A DNA stretch of 64,000 nucleotides from Epiperipatus broadwayi (lineage: Eukaryota > Onychophora > Udeonychophora > Euonychophora > Peripatidae). Made by a program: the position numbers and the translations under genes. Below the pieces are notes generated by a model. It had not been told where the DNA came from and did no database searches. It saw nothing but the letters and a program-made list of their open reading frames with translations. The stretch lies in the NCBI GenBank assembly GCA_028023455.1, contig JAQFVV010012401.1, forward strand, positions 158,501 through 222,500, read 5' to 3'. Shown here in pieces: positions 1-12,769 of this stretch (its first letter is position 1; the number at the start of each line of letters is the position of its first letter).

Positions 1-823
1 ACAGATGAAAAAAAATTATTAAAATAAAACTTTATTAAAAATAGAAAAAGTATTTTAAAAGCAAAAACTTAAAAAGATTTAGAGATAAAAATATAACTTT
101 AAGTTTGGAAAACAAATTAATTTATGTTATTAAAAAATGGAAATGATTATTTTAATTAGTCAAAGTGAACTAGCCCTTGGGCATTTTAAATGTATAAGCA
201 TCGGTCAGATAGGAAAACAATAGAAACTAATGGCAAATAAAAAGAAATCCCTTAGAAATTAGATCTCAATGAAAGGATCTTCATCATCATGACGTAATGT
301 TGAGTTAATCTGCAAAATTAATATAAAAGGAAAAGTTTGGAAATAAAAAATTAATTAGAGATGTATGACAGCAGTGGTGATATGTATTAGTGTGGAGTTG
401 AAGGAGAAGGGATTGAAAAGATGCACTCTTCAATCCCTTCAGTTCTGCTAAAAAAAAGAAATGAACTATCGTTTTCTAGATTGAGGACCATAGGATATCG
501 AAGGAATTAACGCTGGCTCCAAATGGCAAGCAACTGCAAGAAATTAGAAACTATGGACTTGTTAAAACTGTAAGAACTTTATGAACTCTAAGCTTTAAAT
601 CTATTTCTAAAACTCCAGTATACTAAACAGTAAGAAGTTTAATTTTAAAACTTGTTCCATCTTTAAAATAATTGAAATAGAATCCTATCTGACCAACTTT
701 ATTTATTAATAAATAATTTTAATTTGATGTATTTCTTTTGTAAAATCATTTCCATTTTTTTTTTTTGGTTCTTTTAAGTTTTATTTATGATTTTTATTTG
801 TCGCTAATTTAATATTATATAAA
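1..823. other. AT-rich non-coding stretch
   Basis: No coding sequence, tRNA or repeat unit is recognisable. A short hairpin with 10-bp arms (AAGGGATTGA and its complement) lies around 404-441. Nothing else is supported. Confidence 0.6.
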
Positions 824-1650
824 TGTTAAACTTAAGTCGGGCATGAATGGCTATATAGATTTGTAAAGTTATATTAGGAAAGGGTAATCTTAGGTTATTT
901 GTTTCATAGTTAAATTAGGTCAATGGATTGGATATATTGGTGTAATTAGTAGATGTAGTATGAGATTCGCTACGGACAGAATCATTTTATATGCCACAGT
1001 CTTCCTTTTTGGCTTATGGAATGTGATTTGTAAGGCGGCAAAATGACCACTGTCCTTTCCTATGGAGTTTTTTTATTGCTCTTCTTGTCAGATAGATGTC
1101 GTATTCCTATATGACGAGAGGTAATTTCTTCTCTTAACCTTTTGTGCTGCCGTATTCATATTATATTGAATGCATCGATATATCAGACGAATTGACGTTG
1201 GTTTGACTGCAAACTTTTGGCCTAAGGTTAAATAAGGATAGAATTTTTTTTTTCAAATGCAAATCTGTGTAGTCTATTCATACTCGACACTCTAAATAAA
1301 AATGCAATAAATTTAAGTTGGGTATGGATGTTGCATGGATTTGTTATCGGTTAATTATGTTTTTGGTTTTCATATTTGATCAAAATATATAGACATTCAG
1401 TAAATACTGATACCTTACGGTGAGTATCTAAGATGTCTTATTTTGGATGTCTTTTAAGTTATTGGTGTCTATGCAGCATCTTATGATGAATGCTATTGGG
1501 TTTCTTATAAATTTCCCTCTGCAATTCCACCAATGATTTTATATTTTGATCGTTTATGTTTATTTTGAAATGTTTTTGACCATGTAATCTATGTAACCGA
1601 TCTATACTCAACATTATAAAACAAACTTTTATAAACCCATCTGTGCAAAC
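824..1650. repeat. Possible diverged tandem pair (~480 bp apart)
   Basis: The segment beginning near 828 (TAAACTTAAGTCGGGCATGA) and the one near 1307 (TAAATTTAAGTTGGGTATGG) resemble each other at the start, including a shared downstream GGATTTGT/AGATTTGT. Their later parts align poorly by eye. The 950-1210 part is less AT-rich than its surroundings. The identity is unknown; it may be an old degenerate tandem repeat or part of a mobile element. Confidence 0.35.
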
Positions 1651-1959
1651 TGATAAAAAATAAAATGTAAATTTATAAAAATTAAAATGTAAATTAAAAT
1701 CAAAGTTAAAAATGTAAGTTAAATTTTAAAATGTAAACTGATAATAAAACAATTTTAAATATTATATATGTGCGTAAATAAATGTTTGTGTGTATAATTA
1801 CTGGCAGTGGCTTATTTTATTCTTTTTTATATAGTCGTAGATAAGAATTTTTTTGTAAAATATAAATCTCTGCTATTCCACTGAGCTAGTGACAATGGGC
1901 TAATGACCGGAAGCAAAATATATAAAATAAAAAATAATTTTTTTTTGACTTACATATCT

Positions 1960-2190
1960 GCCTTCTTTATAAATTTTCTAGGTTCAAATGCCTAGTGGCG
2001 CCCTGTAGTGTAGATTATGTTAAGTCACCATATCTCCAGATCATTATAATATATATATATATAATGCAGAACCAGTACTCATAAGTTGGACTAGATCATA
2101 ATCTCCCACACATATATGCAATCAGTGGGCAGTTTATATTAATATAGCAATTTCTCAAACTTTAATGGACAGCTTCATTGATCTCACATT
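1960..2190 (+). repeat. SINE-like remnants
   Basis: Position ~1981 has a pol III B-box-like word (AGGTTCAAATGCC) followed by CTAGTGGCGCCCTG, a word shared with 6281-6294 and, shortened, with ~10120. From about 2064 to 2180 the sequence (CAGAACCAGTACTCATAAGT and what follows) matches the body of the ~480-bp SINE-like repeat found repeatedly at 33.8-34.2 and 39.0-42.1 kb. Both are short decayed pieces. Confidence 0.5.
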
Positions 2191-2193
2191 TTT

Positions 2194-2990
2194 GAAACTT
2201 ATTATTGTTATTGGATTTCATTTAAGAAACTCAAATTTCATTATTAATTATTCTAGTGAAAAGAATAAGTTTTATTCATTCATCTATTGGGATTTTACAA
2301 TATAAAATGCCTAAGAATTTAATTTTTCAAAGATTTTAAGAGATTGCAATGGAATAAACACTTTTGAACTGTTAAAAGACTCTGAATAAGGAACTTTGAA
2401 TTACAAGTATATATTACATTTATTGAATATATTTATTTTTAAAAAAGATATTTAGAGTTAGTATTTAATAAAAATTCTCACTAGAAGAAAGCTATAACAA
2501 AGGATTATGCAGGTAGTATATTTAAATTTTATAATTACAATTTGATATAATTGTGTGTGTTATTATTTTATACCATGGAGATCATTGTTAAATAGTTAAA
2601 ATTGATTAATATTTATTTATAGTCAAGATATAATATTTAATAATTTGTATGTTTTATTGGTCTCTTAATTTAATTATGTTTCCATAATTAAAGGCATCTA
2701 AGGTATATGAAGAAATGACAATATTATATTTTTTAAATATTTTTAAATATTTCCTTTCTTATTTTATCCACATAAGTATGCTAATGATTTTCTACAGAGT
2801 ATATAGTTTTGTTAATGATATTTGTGGCATGAATACTTTTATAGATATTATTTGTTCTATTGAGTCAAACTCTTGATAACATTGTATTGCAGTTATATTT
2901 ATAATATGAACTTAATAAGCATTTTATGTATTGCCACTCATATCTATTAAAATTAGGTGAAATAAAACCTACATTAAAAGTATAATATAT
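2194..2990 (+). repeat. Dispersed sequence copy A, first part
   Basis: This segment aligns, in the same orientation and nearly along its whole length, with 56,697-57,480; I judge about 80% identity by eye. Shared landmarks include TAAAAATTCTCACTAGAAGA, TTTAAATTTTATAATTACAA and TTCTATTGAGTCAAACTC. No coding potential is seen. The homology stops near 2990 in an A/T-rich tract and resumes at ~11,972, about 9 kb away, whereas copy B at 56.7-58.25 kb is uninterrupted. Confidence 0.75.
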
Positions 2991-3190
2991 TTTTAAAAAA
3001 CATTTTTTTAAAAAACATTCTTAATTTAACATTTTTGCTATTGGTGGAACTTTAAAGTTTTTTTTTAAAATCAGTAATTGTAGGGCCTCTACAACTGTCT
3101 TTCTTCCTTTTATCACCCAGTGGATGACTTGTGTGATCAAGTTGAAATGTCAGTATATCAATATTTAAATTTTCTAAACATGCAAAACCA

Positions 3191-3298
<108 letters not shown>

Positions 3299-3299
3299 G

Positions 3300-5820
3300 C
3301 CATTACAATTTAGTCATTAGCTAAATTTGTAGTAATGTGCATGAAAGAAAATGCTGAACAAAAATCATCATCACATTTTCATAAAAAAGGGAAGCTGTAG
3401 GACATCCAAGTTTAAACCCTACAAGATCAAGTTTTAAAAGCTCGAGACAGAAAGAGAGTGGGTCAACAGTTATATTCTTTATTTGTTTGTGTGTTAATAA
3501 ATCTCAAAAAGAGTAGTACACACATTTGGTTATTCAATGGTTAAATTTTTTAAATCAAGTTATAACACATATATAGGCAGTGTGTGTTATAAAAGCTATT
3601 TAGTTAGACACTTTTAAATTACACATATTAATTTTCTTTAAAACTAACCTACACTTGCTAAATTTTAATATCTTATTCTATACTTTTATTTTTGCTTTTC
3701 TATAATTGTAAATTGGATTTAAAAGCTAAGGATTTAATTTTAAATATTAGGGTTATAATTACTAAGCTAGCAATTGGATTATTTTAATGTCGGATTTGAA
3801 AGATAAAGTGTGGGTGTACATTACATAAATAAATCTGCATTTATTAAATATTGAGAGAAAAATGAAGAAAATCTGTTGTATTGTTTTTTTTCTTACTCAA
3901 CAATTTTTTTGTATTATAAGGGTTGTTTTTCTGTTGAAAAACTTAGAGATGATGTGAGAAGTCTAATTTTAAAAATGTCCTATCTTAAGATCAAAAGAAA
4001 GAAGCTCAAATTTGAGATGTTACATAGGTGTAAAAAAGGATTAAGACTATTTTTTTTCCTTCAAAACAAAAGTTTGTCTAGAAATCAGGATGCTGAGATT
4101 TTTCATACTATTCAACTAAAAAACGATTTGGTTGAAAATAAGTTATAAATCTAATTAAAAGAGATGGCCAGAAATAGAAAAAAAATTGGATATAAAAGCA
4201 GTCTGGAAAATCAGTGGATATTATTGTTAGAGAAACTTTTTAAAAATTATTGAAACTAAAGCAGACAAACATTTTTAATTCTGCTAGATAACCTTTTTTT
4301 TTAAATCATTTTTTTTTAATATCAAGTTTTGAATGTTGAAAATATAAGGATGTCAGGCTAGGAAAAAATATATTTTTCCATCTGTTGACCAGACCATCCA
4401 GCCAGCACATCATATAGGAAAGAAAAGTTGTCTTGTTTGAAAAATAATATTCTACACCTTTCAACTGACTGAGAGAAATAAGATGTTTTTAAATAGAAAG
4501 AAGAAAACATTCACCTGCATTTAAAAGCTGAAAAAAATGAATAATCTACAGATAAATGTTAAACCATCGAGTTCAATTAATTGTTCCAGTAACTGAGTTT
4601 AAACCCAAGAAAATTTATAAACATGAAAACAACTGCTGTACTTTATCCACTAAAAGAATCATGCTTGACATGAAAAGAAGAAAAGTTAATATAATGATTT
4701 CCAAATTGTCCACTAAAGCAAATAATCTCAATAGGATCATCATCATCAAATAATTATACACCTTCAAGTAAAAGATTGTTCCAAAGAAAACAGAAATGAT
4801 AGATGCAAAAATATAGACATTAAACAAGAAAATTTGACTCATTGAAAGTCCTACAAAGAATAGAACTGGTAGTATAAATTTTTATATATATATTTTCTTT
4901 ATAATATCAGAGACTTAGTACAATTTTAGCAACAGAGTGGTATAATTTTGTTTAAAGAACTTTTAAAACAACCAAGATCAATTGAAACCAAGAATTTCTT
5001 AATAACGATTTTATATGTACTAAAATTATGATTGTCTATGAAACTAAAGTTATGAAATATTAATATGTAAAATATTTTTTTTATATTATTATTTTGTTTT
5101 AAATAATATTTTTGTTATTATAGGGATAAAACAAGCACATACATAATATAATATTACTTGTTGCATATATGTAATGGTGTGTGAATGTAAAGAAAAAAAA
5201 TAGGCGGTATTAGAAATATTAGATTTTGTTTTAAGTTAAAGTATAGCATTTCAGAGGGTAGAAGGGAGGGGGAGAAAAATAATTTAAAACTTGTTCTGGA
5301 AATCTTGCTCTTTCACTTCTACTAACATTTTTTTTATCATTCTACTTTACCTGTTAGATTATAAAAGTATGTGTGCGAAAGAGAAAGGAGAAAAAAAGAG
5401 TGAATATATATATATATATTTTTTTATGAAATATTTTCTTGTGAATCCAAAACATTAGCAAACTTAGTATCCAAATTTATGTATATATTTTTGACAGGAA
5501 AGGGGGAAGAATTCAAAATTAACATTATGATTACCAGATAATCAATTATTGTTCTCATTATTATTTCATATAAAATTTTGGTTTTATCTTTAAGTTATTT
5601 GTAGATTTTCATAATAAATTAATAAATGTTAAATTGTTTTATTAAACAAGGTGTATGTATTTTATTGATAATAGTCTTTATTCGTTGTGATCATTCATCA
5701 TCAATGGTTGATATTGATTATTTAAGATTTAATTAGATATACTAAAATTAAGCAATAATTATGAATTTCTTTATAACAATTAGGTTTTATGATTAGGCTT
5801 AGTCCTAAAGCTGTGGTTGA
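3300..5820. other. AT-rich non-coding stretch
   Basis: Only short spurious open frames (60-90 codons, low-complexity Lys/Phe/Ile-rich) are present. Small TA runs occur near 4882 and 5405. No repeat family, tRNA or protein similarity was recognised. Confidence 0.6.
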
Positions 5821-5823
5821 AAC

Positions 5824-5860
5824 CATTATCATTATCATTATCATCATCATCATCATCACA
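5824..5860 (+). repeat. (ATT)ATC microsatellite
   Basis: A short run of ATTATC followed by ATC triplets. ATC/GAT runs can be relics of RTE LINE tails, but no LINE sequence is seen beside this one. Confidence 0.85.
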
Positions 5861-6204
5861 TTTTAATTAATGAGCTGTTTAAATGTTTAAAGGCCATAAA
5901 TAAATATTGATTTCATAGTATTTAGTGATTTCTTAGTATTATTATAACCACCATCCCATCATCTATTTCATGCAAGGATGAGTGAATTGACATCCTAAAT
6001 TAATAATATAATCTGAGCTAGTAAAACATATAAAAAAATATTGAAACACATTTGTTATGTTAATGTCTAAGAAATGATTTCTGTCTAATGAATTTTATAT
6101 ATTCCACTTTAGTTTAAAGATGTTTTATGTTACCTAGATGTTTACTTAAATATTAGTGCATCCAGTTCTATGGGTTTAAAGTCAAAATCATACATTTTGT
6201 AAGA

Positions 6205-6310
6205 AATAAGGTACCGAATGGATTCAAACTTGGTACATGTGAAAAAGTTATAAATATAACTTTGTCTAGCTCCAGCTAACCTAGTGGCGCCCTGCTAGAC
6301 CATATTCACT
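6205..6310 (+). repeat. SINE-like remnant (AGTGGCGCC family)
   Basis: A B-box-like word (GGATTCAAACTTGG) lies at about 6220. It is followed ~60 bp later by TCTAGCTCCAGCTAACCTAG and TGGCGCCCTGCTAGACC. The copy at 10,050-10,140 shares the same order (GTTTGAACTCAAGTAC, ATCTAGATT, CTAGTGGCGC). The arrangement of B box, then a fixed 3' word, fits a tRNA-derived SINE. The A box is not convincing. Confidence 0.5.
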
Positions 6311-6700
6311 TGTGATTTATTTAAATATGCACTTGACATCAAACCAAGAGATGAAAGTGGATAAAATCTACTGTCTGAATACCTGAGAAGATATTTTATT
6401 GAGTTACTAGTGTACTCACCTCACTTGATTTCCATATACCTGAGTTATAGTAGTTTGTTCTTAATAATTTGTTTATAATTATTGATATTGTGATATCTTG
6501 AAAAATCTAATTATAGAAATATGTTTAATTTATTTCTACTCATCATTTTAATATTTATTTACTACTATAGACTACTCAGGTATGGTAATATTTATATTTG
6601 AATCTAATTCTTTTGATCTACCTGTATTTATGTTACAATAATATTCTTTGATCACATTTATTTTGTTACAATGGATCAATGATCATCTTTTAATTTTGTT

Positions 6701-6703
<3 letters not shown>

Positions 6704-6741
<38 letters not shown>

Positions 6742-6764
6742 CAAATATATATATATATATATAT
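6704..6764. repeat. (TA)n microsatellite, interrupted
   Basis: Two TA runs are separated by a short ACAA interruption near 6741. Confidence 0.95.
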
Positions 6765-7265
6765 TGTAGATATATATAGTATTCAATTATTTAAAAAAAA
6801 AAAAAAATTTTTTTTATTCTTTTATACATACAGAGATTTATATGTATAGATTTATTATTATGAATAAGCAGTTCTTTTTGTGATTTATTATATAATATTT
6901 TTTATTATTAAATAATATGTGTTAAATTTATTTAACTTTCATTTTGTTAAAAGAGAGTAAATCAGAAAGGTGTAAAATTGTTAGATTAGGAGATAAAAAT
7001 TGTACACGTGTGAAACAATGAATAGATCTGTACAAACACAAAGATGCTTTTACACTTATTTCTGATGGCTATAGATGGCCAGCTTTGTTGTTATCTGTAT
7101 CTTAAAATTATTTTTACAAAAGAGGTGCTTTGATGTAGATAACGATAGCATCAATTTTAAGTCAAACTTGTGAAGCTTTGATTTTTTTTTAAGATAAAGA
7201 TTTCCAGATGTTTTTTTTTTCTTTGGTTGAAATTCGCGATATAAATGATTAAAACAATTTTTTTA

Positions 7266-7422
7266 ATCAGTCAGTCTGAAATTTTTTAAAGAGATGATCA
7301 GTCAGTCTTAAATTTTTTAGAGAGATGATCAGTCAGTCTGAAATTTTTTTAAAGAGATGATCAGTTAATCATAAATTTGTTTAGAGAGATGATCAGTCGG
7401 TCATAAATTTTTTTAGAGTGAG
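7266..7422 (+). repeat. 31-32 bp minisatellite, five units
   Basis: The word ATCAGTCAGTC (or close variants) recurs at 7266, 7297, 7328, 7360 and 7392, so the period is 31-32 bp. Each unit continues with a T-run and AGAGATG. No protein coding is suggested by the period or content. Confidence 0.9.
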
Positions 7423-7429
7423 AGTCACT

Positions 7430-9700
7430 CAAATTATGATTATTATTTTGAGACTCAACTCAGTCGGTCCTTCCTTGTTATTATTCTTAAGCAGAAATGT
7501 AAGCGGGGATTTTTTTTTTAAAAGAGAGTGAACGCTTTAATTTTTTTTTTTCACTCCTTGAAAGTTGAAAAAAAAGAGCAAATGAAATGTGCGTTTATAT
7601 AAAGCAATTTTCAAGCAATATTAAAGAATAGGAGAGAAATGGAACAAGATTGAATTTATTATAAGTTAGTAATAATTATAAAAATGATATTAACATATTT
7701 GGTTATGCATAATAATATGCCTCTGCATTGCTAAACCATTTTTTCTGCTTCCTGATTAATACAGAATGAGTCAAAATCGCTGATCTGTCTATGAAGTCAT
7801 GTATCCAGTAATAACCAACAAAATTATAGATTTTGAAGCCAACCACACAAGCTATATGGAATGCTTTGTTTCTAGTTCCTTGCTTATTAAAAGCTCATTA
7901 CCTTCAAATGAATGGAGAAGAGGAAATAGGAGGAAGAGAAAATCCATAACAGCCATGTAGAACCAAGTTTGAAGCCATAAATCAAATTTTTGTTGATTTA
8001 CCTCAATCATCTAAAGTGTCAACAGCAATTATTTTTTTTAAAGAAGAGAGACAAGCAAATCCACCGGTACCTACTTATTCAAAGTACTTATAATAACTTT
8101 TTTTTTAAAATGGTAGAAGGAAGCCAATCAACAGGGAATAATAATGGAATTGAAGAAACAAGTAAAGTCAATTGATTCAGCATTATCTCAAAAGTATCTG
8201 CAATAACTTTCTTTTTTTTTTGTTGTTGTTGTTGGTGAGCAAAGAAAAGCAGTCTGATAATTCAAACTCAGGACATTAATAAGAAGTAAAAAGTAGACGG
8301 GTAAATATGAACTTTCTTTAACCGATTTTATTCTTTTACTTATTAAAAGTAAACCTTAATTTACTGGTCAAAGCAATTTTCTTTTTTGATACAGAAACAT
8401 TAAAGACTTGTTTATCTATAGTTATTTGCAATATCTCACAACATAGCACAAACATAATTTAAATCTTTAAACTTAAATTTTTCATTATTTTTTTTTATTT
8501 TTTTTATTATATATTGTAATGTTGAAATGTTTTTTTTTTTAATTGTTCTTCAGTTGTTAATGATAATGAGCAACCTATAGATATATGCATTTATAATGTT
8601 TTTTTATTTTTATTTTATCTTGTTGCATATTAAAAGTTAATATATGTATTTTATTTTCTTTCGCTATAAGGTTGCAAAAGAAAAAGATATTTTTATATAT
8701 GTAATTTTTGGGTATACATTTTAAACATATATGTTAACATTACCGAATGCGTGAATGTGTAACTGTTTATCCAAACACATCAAAGAATAGGTTATATATG
8801 ATTAGTTTAAAATGGTAAATTAAAAAGTAGGGCATTACATTTGAATGGAAATGAAATAACATATACAAGTTTCACCTGAAATTTATTTTATGATATGATG
8901 AGTAAGAAAAGTCTTAAATAAGCATTTATAGAATATGTATTTTTTTTTCTAATATTGATTTAAGTCAGCTTATTTTGAGATATCAAGAAAAATGACAAAC
9001 CTATATATTAAGTTTATTCGCTTATACTTATGTAAATTTTTTATATTAATAAGCCATTTATTTAATTGTCGATTTGACTTTAAAGAAGGAAAGAAAGAGT
9101 AGTAGTGTTAATAAAATATAATTATATATCTTAATTGGTTTCCGAGTTATTATTAAGAATATTGTGTTTTGTTTTTTTTTGTCTTAATTCTATCATTTTA
9201 ATTCATCATCATTGCTCGCAGTTATTAAGTATTACCATTCGTATATATTGAGCAATCACTTGCAAATATTAAGCGTCCGCAAAATAATAGGTAAACTAGA
9301 ATGTTGATATTTAAGTATTTAAGGATTATGCTTGAGAATAACCAAATTTTGATAATTATAGTTCAACATAGAAAGCTAAAATTGTGTTGTGTCCATGAAT
9401 TTAGATCATCCTCATCAAAGATGGATATCATGTTATTAGTTAAAAATGTTTCAAATAATACTATATAAAAGTTATGATCGCCATCAATCATCATTAATAA
9501 ATTATAATCATTAAATTTAATGTTTAGCGTAATGAATATATTTTAGTAAATAGGGGTTTATATAAAATTGAATATTATGCAAAGAGATTCATGATGATCA
9601 ATCATCACCATTAGTATTATTAAATCCCAGTATGAAATATGATAATTTTAATAGATGCCTATAAGTTTATAAAGATGAATTTATTGTTGTGAGTTTATTG
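7430..9700. other. AT-rich non-coding stretch
   Basis: Homopolymer T/A runs and scattered ATC triplets occur. The one ~60-codon frame at 7990-8175 has no recognisable motif. No mobile-element ends were found. Confidence 0.55.
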
Positions 9701-9714
9701 ATAAGCCATGGCTG

Positions 9715-9806
9715 GTATCATCATCACTATTATAATCATTATTATGATATCACTATTATTATCATTATTATGATATTATTATCATCATCATCATTATTAC
9801 CTTTAT
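9715..9806 (+). repeat. Degenerate ATC/ATT microsatellite
   Basis: Mixed ATC, ATT and ATG triplets run for about 90 bp. There is no adjacent coding sequence. Confidence 0.85.
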
Positions 9807-10044
9807 TGTGATAAATAATCTAGTTAAATGGCCATCAATATCAATAATGGTCTTCACATGCTTGTTTGGAAGCCATTAATAGGATTATACATGTCTGTTC
9901 ATCAATATACGCTAATGAGCTAGCAATGTCTATAAGAATCTTTGATCTATAGTATAAACTTTGGTAATATTGGGATCTTGTAATTTTATCAATATAGATA
10001 AAATGTAAGAATGTCATTTTGTTCAATAGTCATCCAAGTCATGT

Positions 10045-10140
10045 GTAATAAATATGTACTGAATGAGTTTGAACTCAAGTACACTATAAATAGATACTTA
10101 TCTAGATTGAAAACAATCTAGTGGCGCTCATGGGAAAACA
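10045..10140 (+). repeat. SINE-like remnant (AGTGGCGCC family)
   Basis: This is a second diverged copy of the 6.2-kb element. A B-box-like GAGTTTGAACTCAAGTACA lies at ~10,060, with CTAGTGGCGCTCATGG at ~10,119. The shared order with the 6.2-kb copy is the main support. Confidence 0.5.
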
Positions 10141-10689
10141 CATGTACTTAGCTAAACTGAATAAAGAGTGATATCATCCCTTTCCAACTTCATAATATTA
10201 GTTTTATAAAATATATTTTTTTATAAGTTGTCATGAATAGCACCTGTGTGTGCATATGACCATGAATGGTCTTATATATTTGGAAAGAAGGATAGGAAGG
10301 ATTCTTTGTTAGAAGAACCTAGTATTGGAGATAAGCATAAGGCACTCCAGGAATCTCACAGTGGGTACTTTTATTCAGTTGCTATATTTGATATTATTTT
10401 TATTAGATGACAATGGTCAGTATGTTTTATTGTTCGAATGACTGCCCCAATATATAAATAAATACCAAGAATCTTTAATGCTGATATTTTCAAGTGGCAC
10501 AGTGATTCTATAATTTCTTTATCTATGCTATGATGAGTTAATATAGTCACATGGTACAGATTGGATAGGCATATATCTAATAATTAATAATTTCCCTTAT
10601 CTAAATATTTATTATGGTTACAAATGTGACATATTAAAATAGCTACAAATTATAGTTACAAATACATATCTTTTATATTAATTTAATAA

Positions 10690-11189
10690 NNNNNNNNNNN
10701 NNNNNNNNNNNNNNNNNNNNNNNNNNNNNNNNNNNNNNNNNNNNNNNNNNNNNNNNNNNNNNNNNNNNNNNNNNNNNNNNNNNNNNNNNNNNNNNNNNNN
10801 NNNNNNNNNNNNNNNNNNNNNNNNNNNNNNNNNNNNNNNNNNNNNNNNNNNNNNNNNNNNNNNNNNNNNNNNNNNNNNNNNNNNNNNNNNNNNNNNNNNN
10901 NNNNNNNNNNNNNNNNNNNNNNNNNNNNNNNNNNNNNNNNNNNNNNNNNNNNNNNNNNNNNNNNNNNNNNNNNNNNNNNNNNNNNNNNNNNNNNNNNNNN
11001 NNNNNNNNNNNNNNNNNNNNNNNNNNNNNNNNNNNNNNNNNNNNNNNNNNNNNNNNNNNNNNNNNNNNNNNNNNNNNNNNNNNNNNNNNNNNNNNNNNNN
11101 NNNNNNNNNNNNNNNNNNNNNNNNNNNNNNNNNNNNNNNNNNNNNNNNNNNNNNNNNNNNNNNNNNNNNNNNNNNNNNNNNNNNNNNNN
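10690..11189. other. Assembly gap (500 N)
   Basis: Exactly 500 N, abutting a TA microsatellite on its right. The round number suggests a placeholder of unknown true size. Any open frame crossing it is meaningless. Confidence 0.99.

Positions 11190-11275
<86 letters not shown>
11190..11275. repeat. (TA)n microsatellite at the gap edge
   Basis: About 86 bp of pure TA adjoin the gap. This probably caused the assembly break. Confidence 0.97.
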
Positions 11276-11278
<3 letters not shown>

Positions 11279-11970
11279 AAGCTTGATTAGAGAGCTATTG
11301 GTAAACTCCATCTAATGACCATTGAATGCAAGCTTAAAAGCAAGTTATGAAATTTATTACTTGTTTTATTAATTATTATAAGTGTACCTTTTATGGCTTT
11401 TGTGATGCTATATTGCAGAGGCTATTACTGTATGGTGAAACTGAGCTGAATTCAGACCCATATAGCTATCTGGTTTGTAAGGCTGGATTTGAAGATATTT
11501 ATGTGTTTGAACAATTTCAGGCTTTCAGATTGATAGAAATGTGTTTTATAAGTGCTGACTTTTGAGTTAGTATTTTAGTCTAGTTTCTAGAGTTCCAGCA
11601 CTTCATTGAGGTGAGACACAAGCTTGAAACCAATTGATCTGGAGATAGGGACTTTCTGAAAGAGATTTTGAATTCTTTTTCTTTCGGCACTTATAAAATA
11701 AAGCTTGATTAGGGAACTATTGGTAAGCTCCATCTAGTGATCATTAAATGCAAGCTTAAAAGCAAGTTATGAAATTTATGACTTGTTTTATTAATTATTA
11801 TAATTGTACCTTTGATGGTGTTTGTGATGCTATATTGCAGAGGCTTTTACTATATGGTGAAACTGAGCTGAGATGAACCACAAGCTTGAGACTTTCCAAA
11901 AAAGATTTTGAATTCTTTTTTTTGGCACTTATAAAATAAAGCTTGATTAGAGAGCTATTGGTAAGCTTTA
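11276..11970 (+). repeat. Tandem repeat, ~420-bp unit, 2+ copies
   Basis: Unit 1 runs from ~11,276 (AATAAAGCTTGATTAGAGAG) to ~11,695, ending GGCACTTATAA. Unit 2 (~11,696-11,935) is the same sequence with an internal loss of ~185 bp. A third unit begins at ~11,936 and breaks off in a TA run at ~11,970. The open frame in unit 1 (11,347-11,565) is not maintained in unit 2, so coding is unlikely. Confidence 0.85.
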
Positions 11971-11971
11971 T

Positions 11972-12760
11972 ATATATATATATAAGTTTATTATCCAGAT
12001 ACCTATAAAAAAATGAATCTTATTATTTAACAAGAGATGTAATAAACATTTGTTGTTTATTGTTTATGTTCCAGTTTCTTTAAATAATACTTAGCAACTT
12101 TCGTCCATAATATGTTTTTATATTACATCACATTAATATACACTACACATTTAATTATTAATAAAATTAGAAATTATTTTTCTAATTTAAATATCATGAG
12201 AGTTAATAGTTATTGTTGAGAATTTTTTGTTATTGTTATAATGTTGGTTTATTTAAAAATAATATGATTTTATTTTGTATGTCAATAAATAGTCTTTATA
12301 TTTTGTTAAGTGCCCTAGTCTTTGTGTTTAATCATTTTAATGCTCATCATGTATCAATTTAATAAATAAGTACAGTCACATTATTTTATTATTTGTGTTA
12401 TTTTAAAAATACATTGCTTTTAAGAAACGCTGTTTTTTCCTTTTTGATATTTTCATATAAATATCCCTAGAAATAGTTAGTTGCTTAAGATATTGATTGA
12501 ATACAAATTTAATGATATTTTTATTAATAACTTATAATTAAAGAATTAAATTATTTTATTCAGTATTATTTATCTTACTTAATCTTTTAACTCTGAGATT
12601 ATTTCAAATTGGATTTATATAATATGAAAGTTTAAAATAGAATCACTAGCCTAAATAAAAGATTTTATGATTGTTGAATTCAATTACTATTTATTCACAA
12701 CTGGTTGAAAAACATTAAATTTAATCATATATACATTTATAATATATATATAACTGAAAA
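11972..12760 (+). repeat. Dispersed sequence copy A, second part
   Basis: Collinear with 57,490-58,250. Shared landmarks include ATCTTATTATTTAACAAGAG, TTTAATCATTTTAATGCTCA and TTAAAATAGAATCACTAGCC. Homology ends on both copies at TA-rich tracts. It has no coding potential. Together with 2194-2990 it reconstitutes what is a single block in copy B. Confidence 0.75.
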
Positions 12761-12769
12761 TTCTTTAAT

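Noticed and set aside
10673-11311. 212-codon minus-strand open frame
   Set aside because: Runs through 500 N and a TA tract.
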